DNA from: Paracoccus xiamenensis | GTDB lineage: Bacteria; Pseudomonadota; Alphaproteobacteria; Rhodobacterales; Rhodobacteraceae | DNA: 64,000 bases | Reading direction: 5' to 3' | Assembly: GCF_011308835.1 (NCBI RefSeq) | Contig: NZ_JAAOHY010000002.1 | Location: 1 to 64,000, forward strand | In this document: positions 26,657 to 34,144 of the stretch, in pieces | Layout: each line of letters starts with the position of its first letter | How positions within the stretch are numbered: position 1 is the first letter of the stretch | Notes under the pieces: model-generated | The model's input: only the letters and a program-made list of their open reading frames with translations | Told to the model about the DNA's origin: nothing | The model's database searches: none | Program-made: the position numbers and the translations under genes

Positions 26657-27634
26657 TCAGTTGAACAGCTCGCGCAGTTCCTCGACATGGGTCGGGTCGC
26701 GTTCGGTCAGGCGGTCCCAGCTGGATTTGGCGGCGGCGTCCAGAAAGGCGTCACGGCCTTCGCCCGTCATCTCGACGACCTGCATGCCTTCGGATTCCAT
26801 CAGGGCGCGGGTTTCCTCATCCTCTTTGCGGATCGCGTCCGAGCTTTCGCGTTCGAATTCCTGCGCGGCCTTTTCCAGCACCGCCTTGGATTCGTCCGAC
26901 AGGTCGTTCCACGCGTCGAGATTCATCGAGATCAGCACATCCATCCCGAAAAAGCTGGGATCGACGCGGTAGCGGGTGAACTTGTCCCAGCCGAATGCCT
27001 TGTACCCGATCGAGGGATAGGCCAGCCCGTTGATCATCCCGCGTTCCAGCGCCGTATAGGTATCGCCCATCGGCATCACCACCGCCTGCGCGCCGATGCT
27101 GTCGAAGAACTGTTTGTAAAGCGGCGAGGCGCGCAGGACGAGACCGTTGAAATCGAGCATGCCATTGTCCTGCACCTTGGGTTCATCCACGGTCCAGATG
27201 TGGAAGCCGACGCCGGTATCGACCCATGCGATCAGCTTGGCGTTGCCCTTTTCCTGATAGACTTGGTCGATCTTCTCCCACGCGCCGTTTTCGCGCGCTT
27301 CCCAAGGCGTGATCGTGGCGGCCGAAAACGCATCGCCTTCCGGCACGATTTCCAGATACAGGCCGGCGGGGTTGTTGATCATGTCGATCAGCCCGGATTG
27401 CTGCGCCGCGCCCAGTTGAGTGTTCGGGATCACTTCCGGACCGCCGCGCACCTCGATCCGCACCACGCCTTCGCCGGCCGCGTTCACCTTGTCGACAAAG
27501 CGCAGGAAACTTTGGGCAAAGCCCACCTGCGTCGGCGTGAAATGCACGGCATTGATGACATCTTCGGCCCGTGCCGGCAGCGCGAAGGCGCTGGCGATGA
27601 TGGCGGCGAGCGCGGTATTCTTCCACATCTTCAT
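26657..27634 (-). CDS. TRAP transporter periplasmic substrate-binding protein (DctP/YiaO-like), system 3
   Basis: This 325-residue protein has a signal peptide cleaved near PARAEDV. The ligand region is seen at FNGLVLRASPLYKQFFDSIGA and GDTYTALERGMINGLAYP. AGGGG precedes the ATG. It is first gene of a seven-gene unit leading to the CoA ligase, behind a promoter with operator site C. The substrate is probably an aromatic or indolic carboxylate by context. Confidence 0.92.
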   Translation of the reverse strand: MKMWKNTALAAIIASAFALPARAEDVINAVHFTPTQVGFAQSFLRFVDKVNAAGEGVVRIEVRGGPEVIPNTQLGAAQQSGLIDMINNPAGLYLEIVPEGDAFSAATITPWEARENGAWEKIDQVYQEKGNAKLIAWVDTGVGFHIWTVDEPKVQDNGMLDFNGLVLRASPLYKQFFDSIGAQAVVMPMGDTYTALERGMINGLAYPSIGYKAFGWDKFTRYRVDPSFFGMDVLISMNLDAWNDLSDESKAVLEKAAQEFERESSDAIRKEDEETRALMESEGMQVVEMTGEGRDAFLDAAAKSSWDRLTERDPTHVEELRELFN

Positions 27635-27675
27635 CTGGCTACCCCTGTCAGGATGGAATCATTCTGTTTTGATTC

Positions 27676-27735
27676 ATGTTACGCATGAGTTTTCATGGAA
27701 TCAAATTTAAATTCAAAATATTCGTGCTTGATGTA
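27676..27735 (-). promoter_or_regulatory. Promoter of the TRAP3-to-ligase operon with operator (site C)
   Basis: Minus-strand TTGATT (27704-27699), a 17-base spacer and TAACAT (27681-27676) form the promoter. The element ATGAGTTTTCAT (27685-27696) fills the spacer and is followed by TCAAATTTAAAT. A 21-base block (27715-27735) upstream of the -35 matches the marR2 upstream region at 18 of 21 positions. Confidence 0.6.
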
Positions 27736-27788
27736 GATTTCCGCGCAACTTCAGGGCCAGAGGGCAGTCCCCTTTGCGCCAAACAAAA

Positions 27789-27815
27789 CGACCTGCCCAA
27801 ATATCGGGCAGGTCG
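27789..27815 (-). terminator. Intrinsic terminator of the thiolase-DUF35/SDR-hydrolase operon
   Basis: A perfect ten-base stem CGACCTGCCC / GGGCAGGTCG with a seven-base loop is followed on the minus strand by TTTTGTTTG. It lies 25 bases after the isatin-hydrolase-like stop. Confidence 0.8.
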
Positions 27816-27840
27816 CTGTCGGCTAGCCAAGGCCGAAGGT

Positions 27841-28614
27841 TCAGTTTTCGATCAGCGCCATGACCCGCAAGGGGCTGCCGGTGCCGCCCTTGATCTTCAG
27901 CGGTGCGGCCAGCAAGACCGCCCCGGTCGGCGGCAACTGATCGAGATTGCGCAGGCATTGCAGCCCGTATTTACCGGCGCCGTGCAGGGTGAAATGCGCG
28001 GGATAGGGCGGTGTGTAATGGCCACCCTGCCCCGCATCCGTGCCCACCGTTTCGGTGCCAAAGCCGCGAATGTCGCGATCATGGACCAGCAACTGGATCG
28101 CCTCGGGCGTGGGGCCGGGCGAATGGGCGCCGTCGTCGCGCAGGTTCAGATATTCAGCGCCGCTTCGCTTGGACCAGTCGGTCCGCAGCAGCACCCATGA
28201 TCCGGCAGGGATGCGGCCATGTTCGGCCTCCCACGCCTCGATGATCTTTGGCGTCAGTTCGTAATCGTCATCCTGCGCCGCGCCTGCGGAGCAGTCGATC
28301 ACCACCACCGGACCGACAAAGACGCCGGGGTCGATTTCGTCCACCGCCCCGTTCGGCACGTCGCGCCCGGAAATCCAGTGGCTTGGCGCGTCGAAATGGG
28401 TGCCGGTATGTTCGCCCATGCTGATATTGTGCCATTTCCACGCCGGGCCGCGTTCATCATAGGCACTGATCTCCTCAATCCGGAAGCGGGCGCATTGGCC
28501 GAATTCCGGGGGCAGCACGATGACCGGGAAATCCGGGTCCAGTGTGTGGGTCAGGTCGACCACCCGCACCGCTCCTGATGCAAGGGCCTGTGTCAGTCCG
28601 GCAAGCGCGCTCAT
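27841..28614 (-). CDS. Cyclase-family metal-dependent hydrolase, probable isatin hydrolase
   Basis: This 257-residue protein has the metal motif in GEHTGTHFDAPSHW, the DLTHTLDPDFPV opening, WVLLRTDWSKR and a C-terminal LHGAGKYGLQCLRNLDQLP. Kynurenine formamidase shares the HxGTHxDAP motif but is about 50 residues shorter; length and the PPEFGQ/FRIEEISAYDERGPAW segment fit isatin hydrolases better as far as I recall. It would hydrolyse isatin to isatinate (2-aminophenylglyoxylate). It is third gene of the thiolase operon with ATGA overlap and GGGAGG ribosome site, followed by a strong terminator. Confidence 0.82.
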   Translation of the reverse strand: MSALAGLTQALASGAVRVVDLTHTLDPDFPVIVLPPEFGQCARFRIEEISAYDERGPAWKWHNISMGEHTGTHFDAPSHWISGRDVPNGAVDEIDPGVFVGPVVVIDCSAGAAQDDDYELTPKIIEAWEAEHGRIPAGSWVLLRTDWSKRSGAEYLNLRDDGAHSPGPTPEAIQLLVHDRDIRGFGTETVGTDAGQGGHYTPPYPAHFTLHGAGKYGLQCLRNLDQLPPTGAVLLAAPLKIKGGTGSPLRVMALIEN

Positions 28615-29864
28615 GATCTTCCTCCCATGGTCATTTCGCGTTCAAGCACTTTCGGGCCGGCGCGGAAGCGCGCGACCAATTCCTTCGCGACATCGCCGCA
28701 ATAGACATCCTCCAGCCCGGCCTGCAGACCCTTCACGAGGTCGTTGGCCAGCGATCCGGGCGCGACCTTGGGCGGCGGCAGAGGCTGATGCCAATCATCC
28801 TCGGTCGGGCCGACAAAGACATGCATGACGCGCAACCCGCTGTCACGGAACTCGCCGCGCAGCGACTGCCCCAGCGACAGCGCCGCCGCTTGCGAGGCCG
28901 CGAAGCTGCCGAACTCCGGCATATTCACCAGCGCATAGGCCGACAGGATGTTGACCCATGCCACGGCAGAGTTCACCCCGTCCGCCGTCCGCGCGCACAT
29001 CCCCGGCCCGAAAGCCTGCGCAAGCCGCATCAGACCCATCACGTTCACGTCGAATTCCTGCTGGGCAAAGGCGGTATCGCCCCGCGCCAGCACACCGCCG
29101 GGGCGGATGAAACGGGCGTTGTTGATGAGAATATCGACCTTGCCGCCGATCTCGCCCGCCAGTTCGCGGATGCTGGCGCTGTCGGTCACGTCCAACGGCA
29201 GCACCTGCACGCCGGGCACGGCCTGCAAGGCGGCGCGATGCGGGTTCGGGCGCCAGCCTTCGGCCTCGCCCACGAAAATGGTCGTGGCACCGGCCTTGTG
29301 CAGCGCCTTGGCGATGGCCGGGGCATTGTCGCTGCGCCCGTCCACGATCAGCACGCGGCGCAGTTTCGGGTCCGAGGTCATGGCACGCAATTGCGGATCA
29401 TCCTCCATATCCGGGGCCGGAGTTTCGGGCATGGCCAGCAGCACGCCCTGCCCGGCCCGGTCCAGCCGATTGGTCATCACCACGCGGGCGCGCGGCGGTA
29501 CATCGCCATGAATATGGCAGATGATGATCGGCCCGGCATCCAGCCGCACGGTCCCGGCCCGCCACGGCGCGCGTTCGCGGAAATACAGGTTGGTCGAGGT
29601 CCGCACCGTGGTTTCGGCCAGCAGTTCGCCGCGTGGGTCCACATCCTGCCAGCTTAGTTCGACTGACAGGCACTTGTTGCAGGCGTCGCGCGCCGGATAC
29701 AGCACCGCCCCGCATTCGCCGCAAACCTGCATGGCAAAGCGGCCCTCGGCGGCGGCGGCGGTCAGGCCCATCGCGGCACGGCTGCGCGCCTGCGGGGGTA
29801 TCGTCGGGGACAGCGTGCGCCGTTCGGGGTTCTTCTTCGGCGGAGGCCTCAGCGGCGTGGTCAT
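28611..29864 (-). CDS. DUF35 zinc-ribbon/OB-fold protein fused to a degenerate SDR domain
   Basis: This 417-residue fusion begins with a Pro-rich leader (1-35), then a zinc ribbon with Cys48, Cys51, Cys62 and Cys65 and a DUF35 OB-fold (to about 150). An SDR-like Rossmann domain follows (about 165-415). The SDR part has lost its chemistry: the glycine motif reads VDGRSDNAP, NAG became NAR, and the YxxxK motif reads FAASQ. DUF35 proteins are obligate partners of thiolase-like enzymes (BbsA with BbsB, ChsH2 with Ltp2), and a thiolase-like gene overlaps it upstream by ATGA. It is probably the regulatory/acyl-CoA-docking half of a retro-aldolase. An AAAGGAA site precedes the ATG. Confidence 0.85.
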   Translation of the reverse strand: MTTPLRPPPKKNPERRTLSPTIPPQARSRAAMGLTAAAAEGRFAMQVCGECGAVLYPARDACNKCLSVELSWQDVDPRGELLAETTVRTSTNLYFRERAPWRAGTVRLDAGPIIICHIHGDVPPRARVVMTNRLDRAGQGVLLAMPETPAPDMEDDPQLRAMTSDPKLRRVLIVDGRSDNAPAIAKALHKAGATTIFVGEAEGWRPNPHRAALQAVPGVQVLPLDVTDSASIRELAGEIGGKVDILINNARFIRPGGVLARGDTAFAQQEFDVNVMGLMRLAQAFGPGMCARTADGVNSAVAWVNILSAYALVNMPEFGSFAASQAAALSLGQSLRGEFRDSGLRVMHVFVGPTEDDWHQPLPPPKVAPGSLANDLVKGLQAGLEDVYCGDVAKELVARFRAGPKVLEREMTMGGRS

Positions 29865-31081
29865 GGCCCGTTTCCTTTCAGGATCGCCGCCCCCGAACAC
29901 AGCCCGCGATCATAGTTGATCATCCCAAAGCCCGACACCATCGCCCGACGCGCCCCCGGCACCTGCGTCGGTCCTGCGGTGCCGGTCACCTGCCGGATCG
30001 CCTCGACCAGCCCCAGAAAGCCACCTGCGGCCCCCGCCTGCCCGGCCGACAGCTGCCCGCCAGAGGTGTTATGCGGGAAATCCCCGTCAATGGTCAGGTC
30101 GTGGTCGCGGACGAATTGCGCGGCCTTGCCCTTGGCGCAGAAGCCCAGATCCTCAATCTGCATCATCGAGATCACCGGATAGTCGTCATAGGTTTGCAGC
30201 AGGTCGATATCCTGCGGGGTGCAATCCGCCATCTGATACAGCTGATCGGCGTCCACCGTCCAACCGCCGCGCAGCTGGATCGGGTCGTCGGGATTGGCGT
30301 TGTGACGTTCTATCGCGGCTTCAAGCGTGGCATAGGGAAGGTTGCGCCGTTCAGCCTCGTCCACGGTCATCACCAGGAACGCCTCGGCCCCGGCGCAGGG
30401 CATCACGCAATCGAACAGCGCGATGGGGTCGGCGATGGGGCGGGCATCCAGATATTGCTGCAGGCTCAGCGGCTTTTTCATCAGCGCATTCGGGTTTCTC
30501 AGCGCATTGTCGCGTTGCGACACGGCGATTCGGCCGAAATCTTCGCGCGTGGCGCCGTATTCATGCATGTAGCGGTCGGTCAGCAGCGCGAAATTCGCAT
30601 TCGGGCCGCCATAGCCATAGGGATAGGCAGCGTCGGCCTGAAAGCGCGAAAAGCTGGACAGAAGCTGACGGAAGCTGTCGATGTGGTTGGTGTCGCCCGC
30701 CACGCAGGCAACGATATCGGCGTCGCCGGATTGCACCGCGCGCGCCGCACGGCGCAGCGCCACGATGCCGGCCGCGCCCCCCATCGGGATATGATCCAGC
30801 CAGCGCGGCGACAGGCCCAGATGCTGGGTCAGACCGACGGCGGTATCGGGAAACAGGGTAAAGCTGGCCATGGACAGCCCGTCCAGGTCGCCCGACCGCA
30901 GCCCCGCCGCATCCAGCGCCATCCGCAGCGCGCGGGCAATCCACCAATGCGCGGTCTGCGTCGAATAACGCTGATAGGGAACGCTGGCGGGTGCCACCAG
31001 TGCAACGCCCTCATATGACTGCCGGGGGCGGCTGCGGGTGGTTGGGCTTGCGGGTGTCGGCACGAAACTCCCCCATCTCAT
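29861..31081 (-). CDS. Thiolase-superfamily protein without the nucleophilic Cys (Ltp2-like), proposed CoA-dependent aldolase
   Basis: This 406-residue SCP2/lipid-transfer-type thiolase homologue has MGGAAG where thiolases carry the reactive Cys (CGSG-like). The GHP histidine of the NTSGG block is replaced (NTSGGQLSAGQAG). A Cys remains near the C-terminus in GLCSGAAIL. This pattern resembles Ltp2-type proteins, which with a DUF35 partner catalyse retro-aldol release of a short acyl-CoA. Here the predicted reaction is dioxindole-3-acetyl-CoA to isatin plus acetyl-CoA. The ATG chosen has a weak ribosome site; a GTG at 31063 lies four bases after GGGGGAG and may be the true start. It is first gene of the three-gene operon, with operator F over its promoter. 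Confidence 0.85.
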   Translation of the reverse strand: MRWGSFVPTPASPTTRSRPRQSYEGVALVAPASVPYQRYSTQTAHWWIARALRMALDAAGLRSGDLDGLSMASFTLFPDTAVGLTQHLGLSPRWLDHIPMGGAAGIVALRRAARAVQSGDADIVACVAGDTNHIDSFRQLLSSFSRFQADAAYPYGYGGPNANFALLTDRYMHEYGATREDFGRIAVSQRDNALRNPNALMKKPLSLQQYLDARPIADPIALFDCVMPCAGAEAFLVMTVDEAERRNLPYATLEAAIERHNANPDDPIQLRGGWTVDADQLYQMADCTPQDIDLLQTYDDYPVISMMQIEDLGFCAKGKAAQFVRDHDLTIDGDFPHNTSGGQLSAGQAGAAGGFLGLVEAIRQVTGTAGPTQVPGARRAMVSGFGMINYDRGLCSGAAILKGNGP

Positions 31082-31126
31082 CACCGGCCGGGATCAGTCG
31101 AAACGCGGCGGCATGCTGGCATTTAA

Positions 31127-31158
31127 ATGAGTATTCATATAGTATTGTGCTGTGGCAA
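31127..31158 (-). promoter_or_regulatory. Promoter of the thiolase operon with operator (site F)
   Basis: Minus-strand TTGCCA (31158-31153), a 17-base spacer and AATACT (31135-31130) are overlapped at the -10 by ATGAGTATTCAT (31127-31138). It lies about 46 bases upstream of the chosen start. Confidence 0.55.
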
Positions 31159-31183
31159 GCTTTTTGATTTCCACAGCACAATA
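31143..31183. repeat. Perfect 13-base inverted repeat between the thiolase operon and marR3
   Basis: The arms TATTGTGCTGTGG and CCACAGCACAATA are separated by 15 bases. The repeat lies behind the marR3 stop and includes the thiolase -35 in its left arm edge. It may be a long-loop terminator for marR3 or a separate regulator site; it has no T tract. Confidence 0.6.
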
Positions 31184-31215
31184 TATAATTTTCAACAGGT
31201 TATGACCGCACGGCT

Positions 31216-31683
31216 TCAGATCTGGCGCAGATTGGCCAGCACGCGGGTCAGCCCGGTCAGAAAGATTTCGCGTTCGGCGGCGCTGAATCCGGCCATCATC
31301 GAATCATTCACCCGCGAGATCTCCGGGTGGATCTTGTCAAAGACCTTTTGCCCCTCCGGCGTCAGACTGACCAGGCGCAGCCGGCTATCCTCCAGGCTGA
31401 CCTGGCGTTCGATCAGCTTCTGCTTTTCCAGGCTGTCCAGCGCGCGGCTCATGGTCGGCTGTTCGGCGATGGCATAGCCACACAGCTCATTCACCGTAAG
31501 CCGGCCATAGATCTTCAGCGAGATCACGATCCGCATTTTCAGCGTCGAGGCCCCCACCGATTTCAGCCGCGACTGCAGCACCCGATGGTATTGATGAACA
31601 ATATGGTTCAGCAAAAACGAGGGCATCCGTTCCAGATCAATCCCCGGTGCGGTCCCTTGTTCATCCTGTTTCGCCAAGTCCAT
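31216..31683 (-). CDS. MarR-family regulator 3, between the aldolase and ferredoxin oxidoreductase operons
   Basis: This 155-residue winged-helix protein has recognition segment LTVNELCGYAIAEQPTMSRALDSLE and wing SLEDSRLRLVSLT. It is divergent from iorAB and upstream of, but in line with, the thiolase operon. The third MarR gene of the cluster, it is only distantly similar to the other two by eye, so they are probably not recent duplicates. Ligand unknown. Confidence 0.9.
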   Translation of the reverse strand: MDLAKQDEQGTAPGIDLERMPSFLLNHIVHQYHRVLQSRLKSVGASTLKMRIVISLKIYGRLTVNELCGYAIAEQPTMSRALDSLEKQKLIERQVSLEDSRLRLVSLTPEGQKVFDKIHPEISRVNDSMMAGFSAAEREIFLTGLTRVLANLRQI

Positions 31684-31996
31684 CCGCCTTCTGCCGCCTA
31701 ATGGATTCGATTGCTAACGCTGTTCTTCGACATCCGCCAGCAACCTTGTTGGTGGTGTGACATCCCATGACTCTGCCGATTCGTTGCAGGAAATGCCAGC
31801 CCAGCCCCCTGTAAACGCCCGGAAATAATTTTGAACACAAAACATTTGCGCGATAATATGATTTTTCATACACTAAGTCCAACCACCCCGACAGATACCG
31901 CGCGAGGGGTGGCGGGACCGGATACCGGCCGCGCGGCCAAAGCTGGCCCAGCTTGCCAACAGGCAGCGGGCAAACCCATGATTTCAGGGAAACGCC
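31684..31996. promoter_or_regulatory. 313-base divergent promoter region between marR3 and iorA (site H)
   Basis: There is no gene here. A plus-strand promoter TTGAAC (31831-31836), a 17-base spacer and TAATAT (31854-31859) is followed directly by ATGATTTTTCAT (31858-31869), the cluster operator, placed over the -10/+1. The 15-base AT-rich block TTTTGAACACAAAAC (31829-31843) overlaps the -35 and recurs at the feaR-like promoter. An imperfect inverted repeat CCAGCAAC/GTTGGTGG sits at 31737-31755. The leader to iorA is about 130 bases and shows nothing else. Confidence 0.6.
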
Positions 31997-34144
31997 ATGG
32001 CAGAACGTTCATTCAAGGCCGAAGTGCAGCACCTTAAGCTGGGGCAGGGTCAGACCTTCACCGGCGAGGGCATTCTTGCGATAACCAAGGCGTTGCTGGA
32101 ATCGGGCGTGGGCTATGTCGGCGGTTATCAGGGGGCGCCGATCTCCCATCTGATGGATGTTCTGGCCGATGCCGAGGAGCTGCTGCAGGATCTCGGCGTC
32201 CGGTTTGAGGCGAATGCGAACGAGGCCGCCGCCGCCGCCATGCTGGCCGCATCCGTCCATTACCCCATCCGCGGGGCGGTGACCTTCAAGGGCCCGGTGG
32301 GCGTCAATGTCGCATCAGACGCGCTGGCTAATCTGGCATCCAGCGGCGTGACCGGCGGCGCACTGGTGATCGTGGGCGAGGATTACGGCGAAGGCTCGTC
32401 CATCATGCAGGAACGCACCCATGCCTTCGCGATGAAATCGCAATTCTGGCTGCTGGATCCGCGCCCCAACCTGCCCAGCATCGTCAAGGCCGTCTCGGAC
32501 GGGTTCGACCTGTCCGAGGTCTCGAACACGCCGGTCATGCTGATGGTCCGCATCCGGTCCTGCCATGTCACCGGCAGCTTCGAATGCCGCGACAACAAAC
32601 GCCCGGACTTCACCGTCAAGGATGCAGTGGCCAATCCGCGATCCGATTTTGCCCGCGTGGTGCTGCCGCCAGCATCCTATCAGCATGAACAGGACAAGGT
32701 GAAAAACCGCTGGCCCGCAGCCGAGAAATTCATCCGCGACCGCAAGCTGAATGAGGTCTTCGGCCCCGAAAAGGCCCCCGTCGGCATCGTATTGCAGGGC
32801 GGCATGTATAACGGCGTGGTGCGCGCGCTGCAGCATCTGGGCCTGGCCGACATCTATGGCAACAGCCAGATCCCGCTGTATGTGCTGAACGTCACCTATC
32901 CGCTGGTGGCCGACGAATATCTGGATTTCTGCAAGGGCAAGAAGTCGATCCTGGTGGTCGAAGAAGGCCAGCCGGAATTCATCGAAAACCAGCTGAGCGC
33001 GTTTCTGTATCGCGCCCGTTCAGATGTCAGCCTGCACGGCAAGGACGTGTTGCCGATGGCTGGCGAATATACCGGCGCGGTCATGCGCGATGGCATCGCC
33101 GCCTTCCTGAAGGAAGCAGCCCCGGACATGCTGTCCGACGCGTTGCGCGCACCGAACACCACGCCGCCGGCCATTCCCGATCTGTCCAAAACCGTGCCGA
33201 TCCGCCCGCCCGGCTTCTGCACCGGCTGCCCTGAACGTCCCATTTTCGCGGCCATGAAGCTGGTGGAAAAGGAACTGGGCAAACATCAGATCGCCGCCGA
33301 TATCGGCTGCCACCTGTTTGCCTCGCTGCCGCCCTTCGAAATCGGTGGCGCGACCATGGGTTACGGCCTTGGCCCGGCAGCAAACGGCGCCTTTGACGGG
33401 GGCGGCGACAAGCGCGCAGTCGCCATCATCGGCGATGGCGGGTTCTGGCATAACGGGCTGTCCTCGTCCTTCGGGAACATGGCCTTCAACAAATCCGACG
33501 GCGTCGCCATCGTGGTCGACAACTTCTATTCCGCCGCAACCGGCGGGCAGGACGTCATGTCCTCGCGCGCGTCGAACAAGTCGAAATCGACGAAGAACCC
33601 GATTTCGAAGGCGCTGGCGGGGATCGGCATCAACTGGGTGCGCCAGATCGACCGCACCTATGACGTGGCCCATATGCGCGACACCATCCGCGAGGCGCTG
33701 ACGACCGAGGAAAAGGGGCCGAAGGTCATCGTCGCCTCGTCCGAATGCATGCTGAACCGGCAGCGACGCGAAAAGCCGCTGCGCGCGGCCGCGATCAAGG
33801 AAGGCCGCCGCGTGGACGTGCCGCGCTTTGGCGTGGACGAGGAAGTCTGCACCGGCGATCACGCCTGCATGCGGCTGTCGGGCTGCCCCTCGCTTTCGCT
33901 GAAGAAGCTGGATGATCCCCTGCGCGACGATCCCGTCGCCAGCATTGATGTCAGCTGCGTTGGCTGCGGCAATTGCGGCGAGGTCGCCGATGCCGCCATC
34001 CTGTGCCCCAGCTTTTACCGCGCCGATGTGGTCCACAACCCCGGCAAGCTGGAAACCCGGCTGGCGCGCTGGCCCGAAGGTTGGCGCAGTTTTCTGACCA
34101 AGCGCCGCGCCGCGCGCCGGCTGGATCTGGGGGTGGCGGAATGA
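31997..34144 (+). CDS. iorA: Indolepyruvate-type 2-oxoacid:ferredoxin oxidoreductase, alpha subunit
   Basis: This 715-residue TPP-dependent enzyme has an N-terminal pyrimidine-binding domain (GGYQGAPISHLMD; EANANEAAAAAML), a TPP pyrophosphate-binding domain (GDGGFWHNGL...DNFYSAATGG) and a C-terminal ferredoxin-like domain with CTGDHACMRLSGCPS and CVGCGNCG for Fe-S clusters. It oxidatively decarboxylates an aryl 2-oxoacid to the acyl-CoA. Known IORs use indolepyruvate. In this cluster isatinate (2-aminophenylglyoxylate) is the logical 2-oxoacid, giving 2-aminobenzoyl-CoA for the adjacent pathway. AGGGAA precedes the ATG. The family call is firm; the substrate is inference. Confidence 0.93.
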   Translation: MAERSFKAEVQHLKLGQGQTFTGEGILAITKALLESGVGYVGGYQGAPISHLMDVLADAEELLQDLGVRFEANANEAAAAAMLAASVHYPIRGAVTFKGPVGVNVASDALANLASSGVTGGALVIVGEDYGEGSSIMQERTHAFAMKSQFWLLDPRPNLPSIVKAVSDGFDLSEVSNTPVMLMVRIRSCHVTGSFECRDNKRPDFTVKDAVANPRSDFARVVLPPASYQHEQDKVKNRWPAAEKFIRDRKLNEVFGPEKAPVGIVLQGGMYNGVVRALQHLGLADIYGNSQIPLYVLNVTYPLVADEYLDFCKGKKSILVVEEGQPEFIENQLSAFLYRARSDVSLHGKDVLPMAGEYTGAVMRDGIAAFLKEAAPDMLSDALRAPNTTPPAIPDLSKTVPIRPPGFCTGCPERPIFAAMKLVEKELGKHQIAADIGCHLFASLPPFEIGGATMGYGLGPAANGAFDGGGDKRAVAIIGDGGFWHNGLSSSFGNMAFNKSDGVAIVVDNFYSAATGGQDVMSSRASNKSKSTKNPISKALAGIGINWVRQIDRTYDVAHMRDTIREALTTEEKGPKVIVASSECMLNRQRREKPLRAAAIKEGRRVDVPRFGVDEEVCTGDHACMRLSGCPSLSLKKLDDPLRDDPVASIDVSCVGCGNCGEVADAAILCPSFYRADVVHNPGKLETRLARWPEGWRSFLTKRRAARRLDLGVAE

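Noticed and set aside
27841..28614. Kynurenine formamidase as identity of the cyclase-family enzyme
   Set aside because: The metal motif is shared, but the protein is about 50 residues longer and no kynureninase or tryptophan dioxygenase gene is near; the isatin hydrolase call explains the context better.
29861..31081. Ordinary beta-ketothiolase of the beta-oxidation phase
   Set aside because: The nucleophilic Cys and the GHP histidine are both absent, and it is paired with DUF35 instead of lying in the beta-oxidation operon.
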